From the NCBI GenBank assembly GCA_001636495.1, contig KV440964.1, positions 2,186,666 to 2,250,665 on the forward strand: a stretch of 64,000 bases of DNA. Direction: 5' to 3'. Made by a program: the position numbers and the translations under genes. Of the stretch, positions 43,523 through 52,351 are shown in pieces. This stretch comes from Sutcliffiella horikoshii (GTDB lineage: Bacteria > Bacillota > Bacilli > Bacillales > Bacillaceae_I). Every line of letters begins with the position of its first letter. Positions within the stretch are counted from its first letter, which is position 1. The notes under the pieces were generated by a model. It searched no databases. It saw only the letters and a program-made list of their open reading frames with translations, and was not told where the DNA came from.

Positions 43523-45124
43523 ATGCACTGGCAAACGAAAGAGCAGTTGACTAATCTACTTGTATCCCTTGTCCAGCATGGAAGTGTGACTTTATCTGGG
43601 GAAGAGAAGCGCTTAGCTTCCTTTATTTATTATCAACTGAATCATCTGGATTATTTCCAAGAGAACCCTGGTAATTTGGAACTCCATCGTATGGAAGATG
43701 GTCGTTCTTTTGTAACCGCTTTAGTGAAACAGTCTGAAAAAAAAGAAACAATTGTGCTTGTCAGTCATTTTGATGTGGTAGGAGTAGAGGACTACGGATT
43801 TCTGAAAGATCTTGCGTTCCAGCCCATTGAACTGACCCGGGAGCTTGAAAATAATGTAGCCACCCTTCCTGCTGAAGCGAGGGAACATCTTTTATCAGGC
43901 GATTGGTTGTTTGGTAGAGGGGTCATGGATATGAAGGCGGGACTTGCTCTTCAAATGTCGCTCCTAGAAAAAGCGATTGAGGAGAAATGGGATGTAAACC
44001 TCCTTTTATTGGCGGTTCCGGATGAAGAGGTGAATTCGCAAGGAATGCTACAGGCACTGCCGGCTTTGGCTGACCTTGCCCAAAGACACGAGTTAAACTA
44101 TAAGGCGTGTGTCAATTCCGAGCCGATGTTTCAAAAATATCCTGGAGATAACAATCTCTACCTATATACAGGTGCGATAGGAAAACTATTGCCTGGGTTC
44201 TTCTGTTACGGAAAAGAAACACATGTCGGGGAACCTTTGGCTGGCCTGAATGCTAATCTTATGGTCTCAGAAATTCAAAAGCTGATGGAGTGGAACACAG
44301 ATTTGTGTGAACAGGTTGGAGCGGAAGTAACACCACCACCTACAAGCCTGATTCAAAAGGATTTAAAAATGGAGTATTCCGTACAAATCCCTCACACGGC
44401 TGTGACGTTATATAATGTTTTGTTTATGGAGAAATCGCTCACTGATTGGGAGGCAGATTTCCTTCGTATTGCAAAACAGGCGGCTAAGAATATCAATGAG
44501 TTTTGCAAAGGGAAAGCAGAACAGTTTAAACGCTTCACGTCATTTACCGAAATGCCGGTGGACGTAGCGGTATATACCTATGAAGAGCTTTTGGAAAAAG
44601 CAAAGGCAATTCATGGGGACCAGGAAATGGACATGAGAATTTCTTCGGTGATTGTTTCCAACTCCCATTTAGATGAAAGAGAGCAGTCTATCAAAGTGGT
44701 AGAAGAAGTTGCGTCCTTATGTAAGGACTTTGGACCAATGATCATCCTGTTTTTTGCACCACCATATTATCCGGCGGTTGCGACAGACAACAAGGAATTA
44801 TTAGACTCTGCGCGCCAATTTATTCAAAAGTGGAAAGTGGAAGCGGATGTTGAATTTAATGAGCAACGATATTTTTCGGGCTTATGTGATTTAAGTTTCA
44901 TCGGAAAAGGAGACTTTTCTGCAAAAGATCGTCTGCCATTTAATATTCCGGTGTATGGGGCGACTTACTCATTACCTTTTGTAGAGATGGAAGCGTTGCA
45001 GATGCCAGTGTTCAATTTGGGGCCGGTCGGGAAGGACCCTCATCAATGGACAGAGAGGTTGAATGTTAAGTTTTCATTTGAAGAGTTTCCGCCGATATTG
45101 GCTGATTTTGTGAAGAATTTATAA
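43523..45124 (+). CDS. yqjN: M20-family peptidase (YqjN/RocB-like)
   Basis: A 533-residue M20 metallohydrolase, longer than ordinary members and like the RocB/YqjN group. Metal motifs: VSHFDVV, GRGVMDMKAGLA and VPDEEVNSQG; later FSGLCDLSFIG and GPVGKDPHQWTERL. ATG 43523 follows GAGGAGGATGGGAG. The substrate is unknown; RocB relatives belong to arginine catabolism. It is divergent from namA, as in the yqj backbone. Confidence 0.85.
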   Translation: MHWQTKEQLTNLLVSLVQHGSVTLSGEEKRLASFIYYQLNHLDYFQENPGNLELHRMEDGRSFVTALVKQSEKKETIVLVSHFDVVGVEDYGFLKDLAFQPIELTRELENNVATLPAEAREHLLSGDWLFGRGVMDMKAGLALQMSLLEKAIEEKWDVNLLLLAVPDEEVNSQGMLQALPALADLAQRHELNYKACVNSEPMFQKYPGDNNLYLYTGAIGKLLPGFFCYGKETHVGEPLAGLNANLMVSEIQKLMEWNTDLCEQVGAEVTPPPTSLIQKDLKMEYSVQIPHTAVTLYNVLFMEKSLTDWEADFLRIAKQAAKNINEFCKGKAEQFKRFTSFTEMPVDVAVYTYEELLEKAKAIHGDQEMDMRISSVIVSNSHLDEREQSIKVVEEVASLCKDFGPMIILFFAPPYYPAVATDNKELLDSARQFIQKWKVEADVEFNEQRYFSGLCDLSFIGKGDFSAKDRLPFNIPVYGATYSLPFVEMEALQMPVFNLGPVGKDPHQWTERLNVKFSFEEFPPILADFVKNL

Positions 45125-45217
45125 TTGCTTTAAGTCTGTTTGGAGAGTCTTGGCTTTCTGGACAGGCTTTTATATTGTTTAGGAATTGTGAAAAAGTTAT
45201 TTGGAATTGTTTTCGGG

Positions 45218-45327
45218 ATGAAGACCTCAGTGGCGAGGAAAAAGGAAAAGAGAGGTCCTCATAGTCGATATGAAGACCTTAGTGACGAGAAAAAAGGAGA
45301 AGAGAGGTCCTCATAGTCGGGATGAAG
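45218..45327. repeat. 52-bp palindromic repeat array 3, left part (split by the IS element)
   Basis: Units start at 45218 and 45270, and a third at 45321 is cut after GATGAAGA by the IS. Arms are ATGAAGACCTCAG and AGAGGTCCTCATA. The array continues on the other side of the IS at 46829. Confidence 0.88.
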
Positions 45328-46828
45328 AAGTCAAGTCCATATTAATGTGTAAAAATAGTTACAATGAGATCTAATGCTAAATGTGTTAAGGGGTTAGGTT
45401 TTTAAGTATTGGTCTTAAAGGTTTAGGGTGTATTCCTTACCCCCTAGGGGGTAAAATTTTTCCTTTTTATAGCCCAGTCAATGTAAACGCTTTTTTATTT
45501 AAGTAACAATCATTAATGTGACAGTTCACATAATTCCATTTAGGGAATTAAAAAACTATTTTATTTAGATATGGTGTATATACTTTGACTTACTCCATTC
45601 TTCCTCCATTTTCATCAGTACAGATCCAATTATACGTATTGCAGATTGATCGTTGGGGAAAATCTGAATTACCCTTTCTCTTCTCCTTATTTCCCTATTT
45701 ACTCTTTCTAGCATATTGGTTGTACGTAAGTGTTTATGAAGTTCAGCTTTTTGAGAATGAAACTGCATTGCATCTTCAAACCCAGCATCCAACGTTTCAA
45801 TTACCTTAGTAAACCCTTTTACTTCGTAATACTTCTCAATAAAGTCGCTCTTCAGTTCTCGGCTCAATTTAATGTTGGATGTTCTAAAGATTTCCTTGAG
45901 TTCTGTTTTTGCTTCTGAAGAGTTTTTCTTAGGAAAGGAGTCCATTATATTCCTAAGAAAATGAACACAACACCTTTGCCAAGAGGTTCCTAAAAAGGAT
46001 TCTTTTATAGCAGCCACTAATCCTGCATGTGCATCAGAAATCACCATCTTAGGTGATTGTATCCCCCTTGACTTTAAGTGATCAAAGAAATTAGACCAAC
46101 TATCTTCTGATTCCCCATGGGTAACCCTTAACCCAATAATCTCTCTATGTCCTTCTTCGTTTACACCGCAAGCTATAAGTACTCCTTTTGAAACAACCCT
46201 ATCGTTCTCACGAACTTTTATATACATTGCATCAACATATATGTATGGATAATAATGGGTGTTTAATGGACGGTTTCTCCACTCATTAACTATTGGATCC
46301 AATGATTTAGTGAGATTAGATACTAGTGATTTAGATACACTTTTTCCGCACAGTTCTTCTACAATCTTGGTAACTTTACGAGTTGAGACTCCATTTACAA
46401 CCATCTCAATCATAGAAAGAATTAGAGCTTGTTCGCATCGCTCATACTTTTGAAAAACAGAAGTTGAAAATTCACCATCACGAGTTCGGGGAACCTTTAA
46501 TGTGAGTGAGCCCGTGCCAGTAATTAATTCACGTTCATAGTAGCCATTCCGATATCCTCTGCGGTCATCCGTTCTCTCGTGAGAGAGAGCATTAATATAT
46601 TCATCCCTTTCTTTCTCCATAAGCGAATTCAATACAAGGGCTAAAGATGCTTTTACCGGCGATCCTAAAGAACTTTTTTCTACCTCGGCTTTAAGTTGTT
46701 CCAAATTTATAGTAATATTAATGTTGGTCATTATCATTGCCTCCGTGTGTGGTTGTTTTTCGTCGAACACATTGTAACACGGACATTGATAATGGCCTTT
46801 CTTTTTACACAATTATATAGACTTAATC
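45328..46828. mobile_element. IS256-family insertion sequence, 1501 bp
   Basis: Terminal inverted repeats are visible: from 45332 and, on the other strand, from 46824, the ends share AAGTC, ATAT and TGTGTAAAAA in register over about 24 bp. An 8-bp direct repeat GATGAAGA flanks it (45320-45327 and 46829-46836), the usual IS256-family target duplication. It holds one transposase gene and ~230 bp of non-coding DNA at its left end. It sits inside a unit of repeat array 3. Confidence 0.85.
45565..46731 (-). CDS. IS256-family (Mutator) transposase
   Basis: A 388-residue DDE transposase. ATG 46731 (MTNINITINLEQLKAEVEK) lies 8 nt after GGAGG and is preferred to the longer frame. Catalytic acidic residues are in YIYVDAMYIK, VISDAHAGL and NMLERVNREIRRR; the WQRCCVHFLRN block is typical of the family. 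The frame is intact, so the element may be active. Confidence 0.95.
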   Translation of the reverse strand: MTNINITINLEQLKAEVEKSSLGSPVKASLALVLNSLMEKERDEYINALSHERTDDRRGYRNGYYERELITGTGSLTLKVPRTRDGEFSTSVFQKYERCEQALILSMIEMVVNGVSTRKVTKIVEELCGKSVSKSLVSNLTKSLDPIVNEWRNRPLNTHYYPYIYVDAMYIKVRENDRVVSKGVLIACGVNEEGHREIIGLRVTHGESEDSWSNFFDHLKSRGIQSPKMVISDAHAGLVAAIKESFLGTSWQRCCVHFLRNIMDSFPKKNSSEAKTELKEIFRTSNIKLSRELKSDFIEKYYEVKGFTKVIETLDAGFEDAMQFHSQKAELHKHLRTTNMLERVNREIRRRERVIQIFPNDQSAIRIIGSVLMKMEEEWSKSKYIHHI

Positions 46829-46945
46829 GATGAAGACCTCAGTGGCGAGGAAAAAGGAGAAGAGAGGTCCTCATGGTCGGGATGAAGACCTCAGTGGCGA
46901 GTAAAAAGGAGAAGAGAGGTCCTCATGGTCGATATGAAGACCTTG
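46829..46945. repeat. 52-bp palindromic repeat array 3, right part
   Basis: Units start at 46830, 46882 and 46934 (52-bp spacing), the first restored by the GATGAAGA target duplication and the third only partial. Without the IS the whole array would read about five units in phase. Confidence 0.85.
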
Positions 46946-47040
46946 GTGACAATGAAATTTCATTGAAATGGTAAAGGATGAAGCGCAAAGGCAAGATAAG
47001 GCCAATACTCCAAAGAATCTGGGATCATAATTCCATTTTG

Positions 47041-47069
47041 GCAGTTACCCGAGGGTAGCTTCTTTTTTG
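47041..47069 (+). terminator. Orphan terminator-like hairpin
   Basis: AGTTACCC pairs with GGGTAGCT (one G-U) followed by TCTTTTTT. No gene ends nearby on the plus strand; it may once have served yqjN before the IS and repeats separated them. Confidence 0.5.
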
Positions 47070-47142
47070 TGTAATAAATCATTATTTATGGTTAATTATG
47101 TTAAAATTGTTATATATGATTAACGACAGGAGTATGATGCTC

Positions 47143-47652
47143 ATGACATCTATTCAAGTAACTTGGGGCGAGTCAATCGTTCAATTAACATGGGAGAAGC
47201 AGTCTCAACTTCCGCCAAGAAATCTGATTACTAGCGTTCACGGATATTGCTTTTATCAGGATAAGTTGATGCTGGTCAATCTCAGAGATAGAGGATGGGA
47301 TTTTCCAGGTGGGCATATCGAACTTAATGAAACTCCAGAAATGTGTTTTAAAAGGGAAGCAATGGAGGAGGGGTATGTGGAAGGAGATTGCAGCTTGCTT
47401 GGCTCCATAGTGGTCGATCATCATAATAATCCAAACTGGAATGAAGATAATCCTTATCCTAAATTAGGATATCAGGTTTTTTATAGAATGGATATTACGA
47501 AGTTTCATAGTTTTAGGGCAGAGTATGAATCCTCTGAAAGAATTTTTATAGAACCTATAGATTTACAAAACTACTACAGTGGCTTCAATAAAGTCTATCA
47601 AGCCATTTTGTGTGATGGCTTAAAAATCAATTGTTTTCCAAAGAAGGGGTAG
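47143..47652 (+). CDS. Nudix hydrolase
   Basis: A 169-residue Nudix protein. The box is complete: GGHIELNETPEMCFKREAMEEGY fits GX5EX7REUXEEXGU. Start is taken as ATG 47143, 10 nt after AGGAG; ATG 47137 is also possible. The family hydrolyses nucleoside diphosphate derivatives; the substrate is unknown. It is followed after 3 bp by a GNAT gene, so the two are co-transcribed. Not part of the yqj backbone. Confidence 0.85.
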   Translation: MTSIQVTWGESIVQLTWEKQSQLPPRNLITSVHGYCFYQDKLMLVNLRDRGWDFPGGHIELNETPEMCFKREAMEEGYVEGDCSLLGSIVVDHHNNPNWNEDNPYPKLGYQVFYRMDITKFHSFRAEYESSERIFIEPIDLQNYYSGFNKVYQAILCDGLKINCFPKKG

Positions 47653-47655
47653 CCA

Positions 47656-48483
47656 ATGATTATTGAGTTAAAAAAGCAAGATTTTAAAAAGTGTATAAAG
47701 CTATTACACGACAATGGACTTATAGAAGTGAAGGCAATAATCCGGGGGTTCAATTCAGGTCGAGTCTTTGTGGATGATCTAATTTTTCCTTCCACAGGTT
47801 TTGTATGGCAAGGGAATAACGACGGTTTCATTTTTTTTGGAAATGAGAACAATCTTTCATTTAACCAAGAGTTGAATAGCTTTATTGAAGAGAAAATAAA
47901 ACCCGAAGCAGCAAAGGTTGGTCTAAGGTGGTTTGAAGCACTTGGCGATCATGCTGATTGGCATAAAAGCTTAGAAGGAACTTTTCGACATCGCCCACTT
48001 GCTAGCTGGAATCAACGAGTTTACCAGTATAGGGGCAACTTCCATGCATTACCTAAAGAAGCTTTCTTACATAATGGATATAAAGTACATAAAATGGATC
48101 ACTGTTTTTATGCTAATAAAGGAGTGACCAACATGGAAGTTATGGTGGATAAAGTTTTGAATTCTTGGTCTTCGATAAGGGAGTTTTTTAATAGTGGTAT
48201 TGGGTATTGTGTCACTTTCAATAATGAAATTGTAAGTACTTGCTTTACTTTATTTACAGATGGAACATTACACGCTATTGCTATTGAAACGGCGAAAGAG
48301 CATCGTGGGAAAAAGTTGGCCCAGCATATAACCTTTCATTTCATTCAAGCATGCGTGGAAGCGAAAAAAATACCTTACTGGGACTGTGTGGAACATAATA
48401 AGCCGTCCATTGCAGTCGCAGAGGCTTGTGGATTCGAAATGGTTTTTAGATATTCCGGTTGTGAGTTCCCTATTCATCCATAA
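47656..48483 (+). CDS. GNAT-family acetyltransferase
   Basis: A 275-residue protein whose C-terminal half has the GNAT core: HAIAIETAKEHRGKKLAQHITFHFI (acetyl-CoA pyrophosphate loop RGKKLA) and a final NKPSIAVAEACGFEMVFRYSG. The N-terminal ~120 residues are less clear and may be a second GNAT-like fold. ATG 47656 lies 3 bp after the Nudix stop. Substrate unknown. Confidence 0.82.
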   Translation: MIIELKKQDFKKCIKLLHDNGLIEVKAIIRGFNSGRVFVDDLIFPSTGFVWQGNNDGFIFFGNENNLSFNQELNSFIEEKIKPEAAKVGLRWFEALGDHADWHKSLEGTFRHRPLASWNQRVYQYRGNFHALPKEAFLHNGYKVHKMDHCFYANKGVTNMEVMVDKVLNSWSSIREFFNSGIGYCVTFNNEIVSTCFTLFTDGTLHAIAIETAKEHRGKKLAQHITFHFIQACVEAKKIPYWDCVEHNKPSIAVAEACGFEMVFRYSGCEFPIHP

Positions 48484-48526
48484 AAAGTAGCGCGATTAGA
48501 GAATCCTTATATTCTAACTAAAAATA

Positions 48527-48564
48527 AACCTGACAGCAGTACCACAAGCTGTTGGGTTTTATTT
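48527..48564 (+). terminator. Terminator of the Nudix-GNAT operon
   Basis: AACCTGACAGC pairs with GCTGTTGGGTT (G-U pairs) with a TTATTTT tail. Confidence 0.75.
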
Positions 48565-48650
48565 TCATGGTGGAAAATAGTTAGAAAAGCAATAAATGTC
48601 AAAAGTGAATCTTGGTAATTTGCTAAAATTAGGGGTAAGGAGGTCAAGAG

Positions 48651-49646
48651 ATGAGTAACAATACTATAGTAAAAAGTATGATTGAGTATGTTGAAAACAG
48701 CCTACATAATGATTTATCCCTTGACCATTTATCAAAGGTTGCGGGTTACTCCAAATATCATTTCTTGCGATTGTTCCAGGCTGAAGTTGGTGTTACAGCA
48801 TCCGAATATATCCGTTACAGGCGGATTGCGAATGCAGCCAAAAAGCTCATTTATTCCAATGATTCCATTCTGGAAATTGCATTATTTTACCGCTTTGAGA
48901 CTCAGGAATCATTTACAAGATCTTTTAAAAGAACTTACAACCTCCCGCCTGGACAGTACCGGAGGATTATGAGCAGTATCCATCATCAACAGGAGGTGAT
49001 AGCATTGAAAAATGAACAGATGTTAAAAGGGTGGTGTAATGAAACTGAGCCGTTCCAGCTGTTGGAATCGAATTCTATTGCCTATTTGTATATGGGTGGA
49101 TTCTTCAGTTCCTATCTAAAGGATTACCAATCAGAAATAGATAAATCTAAAGGTCTCTTTATTGACTTAAGAAGTTACCCGGCGGATTTCGGAGTCTTTG
49201 AAATTGGCGAATACTTGCTGCCCGACAGTAGAGAATTTGCCAAATTTACTTATGGAAGTCTACAACATCCTGGTATGTTTAAGATGACAGACCCTGTACA
49301 GGTTGGTGAAGACAATGGACAACAATACAATGGAAAGATTGTCATTCTTATCAATGAAGTCACCCAAAGCATGGCTGAGTACTACGCGATGGCTTTCCGT
49401 ACGGCCGAAAACGCAATAGTGATTGGAAGTACGACTGCAGCTGCGGATGGGGATATATCATTTCTCACTCTGCCGGGTGGCATTGAAACATCCATTACAG
49501 GCATTGGAGTGTATTATCCGGACGGCACGGAAACTCAACGGGTCGGAATTATTCCGGACATTTATGTGACGCCGACCATAAAAGGAATAAAAGAAGGAAG
49601 AGATGAACTAATAGAGAAGGCTATTGAGATTACTAATCAACCATAA
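48651..49646 (+). CDS. AraC-family DNA-binding domain fused to an S41 peptidase-like domain
   Basis: A 331-residue protein with two clear parts. Residues 1-~110 are a tandem AraC helix-turn-helix (LSLDHLSKVAGYSKYHFLRLF and DSILEIALFYRFETQESFTRSFKRTY). Residues ~130-331 resemble the core of S41 (C-terminal-processing/tricorn-type) peptidases: GLFIDLRSYP, then NEVTQSMAEY with candidate nucleophile Ser240, GSTTAAADG, SITGIGVYYPDGTETQRVGIIPDI and GRDELIEKAIE. No signal peptide is present. The frame is continuous with AAGGAGG upstream. The combination is unusual; the peptidase part may be a ligand sensor or an autoprocessing module. Confidence 0.85.
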   Translation: MSNNTIVKSMIEYVENSLHNDLSLDHLSKVAGYSKYHFLRLFQAEVGVTASEYIRYRRIANAAKKLIYSNDSILEIALFYRFETQESFTRSFKRTYNLPPGQYRRIMSSIHHQQEVIALKNEQMLKGWCNETEPFQLLESNSIAYLYMGGFFSSYLKDYQSEIDKSKGLFIDLRSYPADFGVFEIGEYLLPDSREFAKFTYGSLQHPGMFKMTDPVQVGEDNGQQYNGKIVILINEVTQSMAEYYAMAFRTAENAIVIGSTTAAADGDISFLTLPGGIETSITGIGVYYPDGTETQRVGIIPDIYVTPTIKGIKEGRDELIEKAIEITNQP

Positions 49647-49711
49647 GATCTTTTTAAAGAAGCACTTGGAACAGGTACAGTTCATACCTCTCCAAGTGCT
49701 TTTTTCCTTTA

Positions 49712-50551
49712 TTATTTCGACGCTTTCTCCTTCAACTTCTCCGCCATTTCCGCTCCCATTTCTCTGGAACGTTCTGTCGCCCCTTCGATACAGCTCTCGA
49801 ATGCTTCTGAAACTTTTCGTTCATCTAGAAGTGAAATCCCGCGCTGAGTCGTTCCTCCTGGACTTGTGACTTCTTTTCTTAAGACAGCTGCATCTTTATC
49901 TGTCTCTTGGAGCATGTGTGCGGCCCCAATCAAGGTCTGACTGACAAGCTTTTTGGCAACATCCACATCCAAACCTTGAGCCAATGCTGCTTTTTCCATC
50001 GCCTCTGCAATGTAATAGATATAGGCCGGGCCGCTTCCGGAAACGCCTGTTACGGCATGAAGCTGATCTTCTTCGACGATGGTGCATAGACCGATTGCGG
50101 AGAAAAGTGACTGCACCAGTACCAAATCTTCGTCCTTTGCAAAGTCGCCTTTGGCGATGGCAGTAGCAGATAGACCAATGGCAGCAGACGTATTCGGCAT
50201 GGAGCGGATGACAGGCACATCTTGCTCAAAAAGGTCTTGGATGACTTCGCTCGAAATGCCCGCCAGTACGGAAACAATAAGCTGTTCTTTCTTTACGTAG
50301 GATTTAATTGCTTGAATTCCATCTTTGGCGTCCTTAGGCTTCATGGCCAAGAAGATTACATCTGCATCTTTTACTGTAGCTTCTTTATTTTCCATAATGG
50401 TTACGCCATACTTGTTTTCTAGGTTTTCTAGGCGGTGTTGATCCTGTTTGTTCGTCACCGTAATATCCTCTTTTGCACAGATTTCCTGTTTCAATAGTCC
50501 GGCCATAATCGCTTCAGCCATTGATCCGGCACCAATAAATGCTATCTTCAT
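49712..50551 (-). CDS. proI: Pyrroline-5-carboxylate reductase ProI
   Basis: A 279-residue enzyme that makes proline from pyrroline-5-carboxylate with NADPH. ATG 50551 (MKIAFIGAGSMAEAIMAGLL) follows AAAGGAGCG at good spacing; GTG 50560 touches the RBS and is rejected. The Rossmann motif is GAGSMAEA and the C-terminal signature is EVTSPGGTTQRGISLLDE. A proline-type T-box leader precedes it, so expression should rise when tRNA-Pro is uncharged. Matches Bacillus subtilis proI by position. Confidence 0.95.
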   Translation of the reverse strand: MKIAFIGAGSMAEAIMAGLLKQEICAKEDITVTNKQDQHRLENLENKYGVTIMENKEATVKDADVIFLAMKPKDAKDGIQAIKSYVKKEQLIVSVLAGISSEVIQDLFEQDVPVIRSMPNTSAAIGLSATAIAKGDFAKDEDLVLVQSLFSAIGLCTIVEEDQLHAVTGVSGSGPAYIYYIAEAMEKAALAQGLDVDVAKKLVSQTLIGAAHMLQETDKDAAVLRKEVTSPGGTTQRGISLLDERKVSEAFESCIEGATERSREMGAEMAEKLKEKASK

Positions 50552-50576
50552 CGTTAACACGCTCCTTTAAGAATAG

Positions 50577-50808
50577 AAAAAAGACCTATCTGTCCTATAT
50601 GTAAGGACGGATAGGTCTTATCCGCGGTACCACCTTGATTGGTTGGTTAAACCCAGCTTCGTTTCCCGTATCGTGGGAGGGCGATCAGGTTTTCCTGATT
50701 GTTCCTGGGTAGGTTCGAAAGAGCAGGGGATGAGGAGGTCTTTCAGCCGGTGAACCTCCATCTCTTTTCATCTTGCATCTTTCTACTGGTCCCAATCGTC
50801 ACGTTATC
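50577..50808 (-). promoter_or_regulatory. T-box riboswitch (tRNA-Pro) upstream of proI
   Basis: On the minus strand the leader carries the T-box core AAGGTGGTACCGCGG (50622-50636), followed by a strong terminator (50577-50620; AAGACCTATC / GATAGGTCTT arms plus T run). Stem I features include GAGATGGAGG and the GGCTGAAAG loop. The specifier loop reads GAA-CCT-A, placing the proline codon CCT at 50711-50713 (minus strand), in agreement with proI. Confidence 0.9.
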
Positions 50809-50924
50809 ATTTGTAATTTTATACATTATGCAACGGAAGAAAGGGAAAGTCAAGGGGATATTTGTCGCGATTTTAAGATTTTTTAGGAAGTGGTGGGCCG
50901 GCTATCTCCATGTATTAGTAAGCC

Positions 50925-51140
50925 TATGAAGCGCAAAATCAGCGGAGCGTGGGAAATCCGCGTGTCATAGAGGTTGTATGAAACGCAAAATTAGTGGAGC
51001 TGAGGAAATCTGCGTGTCATAGGGGTTGTATGAAACGCGAAATTAGTGGAGCTGAGGGAATTCGCGTGTCATAGAGGTTGTATGAAACGCGAAATTAGTG
51101 GAACTGAGGAAATTTGCGTGTCATAGGAGGTATACGTGAT
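50925..51140. repeat. 52-bp palindromic repeat array 4
   Basis: Units start at 50925, 50977, 51029 and 51081, each 52 bp, with a degenerate fifth. Arms are TATGAAACGCGAAATT on the left and AATTCGCGTGTCATA on the right. Within the array a paired change is seen: unit 2 has ACGCA with TGCGT, unit 3 has ACGCG with CGCGT. The 50809-51370 gap otherwise holds no gene. Confidence 0.88.
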
Positions 51141-51370
51141 ATGCAAATTCAGTAGCACGGACAAATGCTTAATCGCACTGGACGTTATTTCAAAAAAATG
51201 AACTGGGAAATTATATTAGTTATTGAGGAATACCCCTTTCTTTTTTTCCTTAATTAGTGCATTCTATAATTGAATGGTTATTCACTTATCCTTTTGGGTC
51301 AATTATTTTGTTATAATTTTATTAATCATTTCTTACATATATACATACAAAAACATGTTAAAAGGGGATT

Positions 51371-52348
51371 ATGATGAACAAGGTTTCTTGTAAGCAAGAG
51401 ATAAAGCAAATTACAATCCCGACCCCGTTTGCGGTTGGGGACGTACATACTTACATTATCATTACCGATAAAGTGACACTGGTGGATGCCGGAGTCAAGA
51501 CTATGGAGGCTTGGGAAGTGTTTCAGCGTGAACTGAACAAGCACGGACTAAAAGTATTGGACATTGATCAGGTGATAGTGACACATCACCATCCAGATCA
51601 TGTCGGCTTGCTGGATTACCTCCCATCCAATATTCCGGTTTACGGTCATAAGCGCGCCCATCCTTGGATGACCCAGGATCAGCGCTATTTTTCGATGCAT
51701 GAAAGCTATTATAAAGGGCTTTTTGAACAGATGGGTGTGGATGAGCGTTTTTACCCATTGTTGCATTCTATTGATAAGCCTTTACGTTTTTCCTGTCATC
51801 GTGGCCTTACTTCCATTATTGGGGAAGGGGACCGGTTGGAAGGTTTGGCGAACTGGCGCATTTTTGAAACGCCAGGACATGCAAGCAGCCACCTTGTTCT
51901 TTTTGATGAAAAGAGCGGGACATTGATAGGGGGAGATCTAATTCTGGCAGATATTTCACCTAACCCGTTGGTGGAGCCGCCTTATGTTGGTGAATCCGAT
52001 CGAAAGAAATCGATGCTCGAATACATACATTCCATTGAAAAAATGAAACGCTTGCCAATCACACGTGTTCTACCTGGTCATGGTGATATCGTTGAAAATG
52101 TACATGAATTATTGGAAACCCGTTTGAAGCAGCAGGATAAACGTGCAAACAAAGTGGAGGGTTTTCTTAAGGAGAAGTCTGCAACTGCTTATGAAATTTG
52201 TCAGTTTCTTTTCAAATCTGTCTATGAAAAACAACTGTTGCTAACGCTTTCTGAAACACTTGGTCAGATTGACTATCTACTTGAAAAAGGTTTGATTATG
52301 GAAGATGCTACTACTAAGCCATTTACATATAAAGCAGGAGGGATGTAA
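51371..52348 (+). CDS. yqjP: Metallo-beta-lactamase-fold hydrolase (YqjP)
   Basis: A 325-residue MBL-fold protein. Zinc motif THHHPDHVGLL, then GHASSHLVLF and a third His in VLPGHGD. A winged-helix-like C-terminal domain follows (~235-325), as in the LACTB2 group. ATG 51371 (or 51374) follows AAAAGGGG. It ends 3 bp before yqjQ, forming an operon in Bacillus subtilis order. Substrate unknown. Confidence 0.9.
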   Translation: MMNKVSCKQEIKQITIPTPFAVGDVHTYIIITDKVTLVDAGVKTMEAWEVFQRELNKHGLKVLDIDQVIVTHHHPDHVGLLDYLPSNIPVYGHKRAHPWMTQDQRYFSMHESYYKGLFEQMGVDERFYPLLHSIDKPLRFSCHRGLTSIIGEGDRLEGLANWRIFETPGHASSHLVLFDEKSGTLIGGDLILADISPNPLVEPPYVGESDRKKSMLEYIHSIEKMKRLPITRVLPGHGDIVENVHELLETRLKQQDKRANKVEGFLKEKSATAYEICQFLFKSVYEKQLLLTLSETLGQIDYLLEKGLIMEDATTKPFTYKAGGM

Positions 52349-52351
52349 GCT

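Noticed and set aside
45478-45495. cre site inside the IS left end (TGTAAACGCTTTTT)
   Set aside because: The 3' half lacks the required CA and there is no catabolic gene to control.
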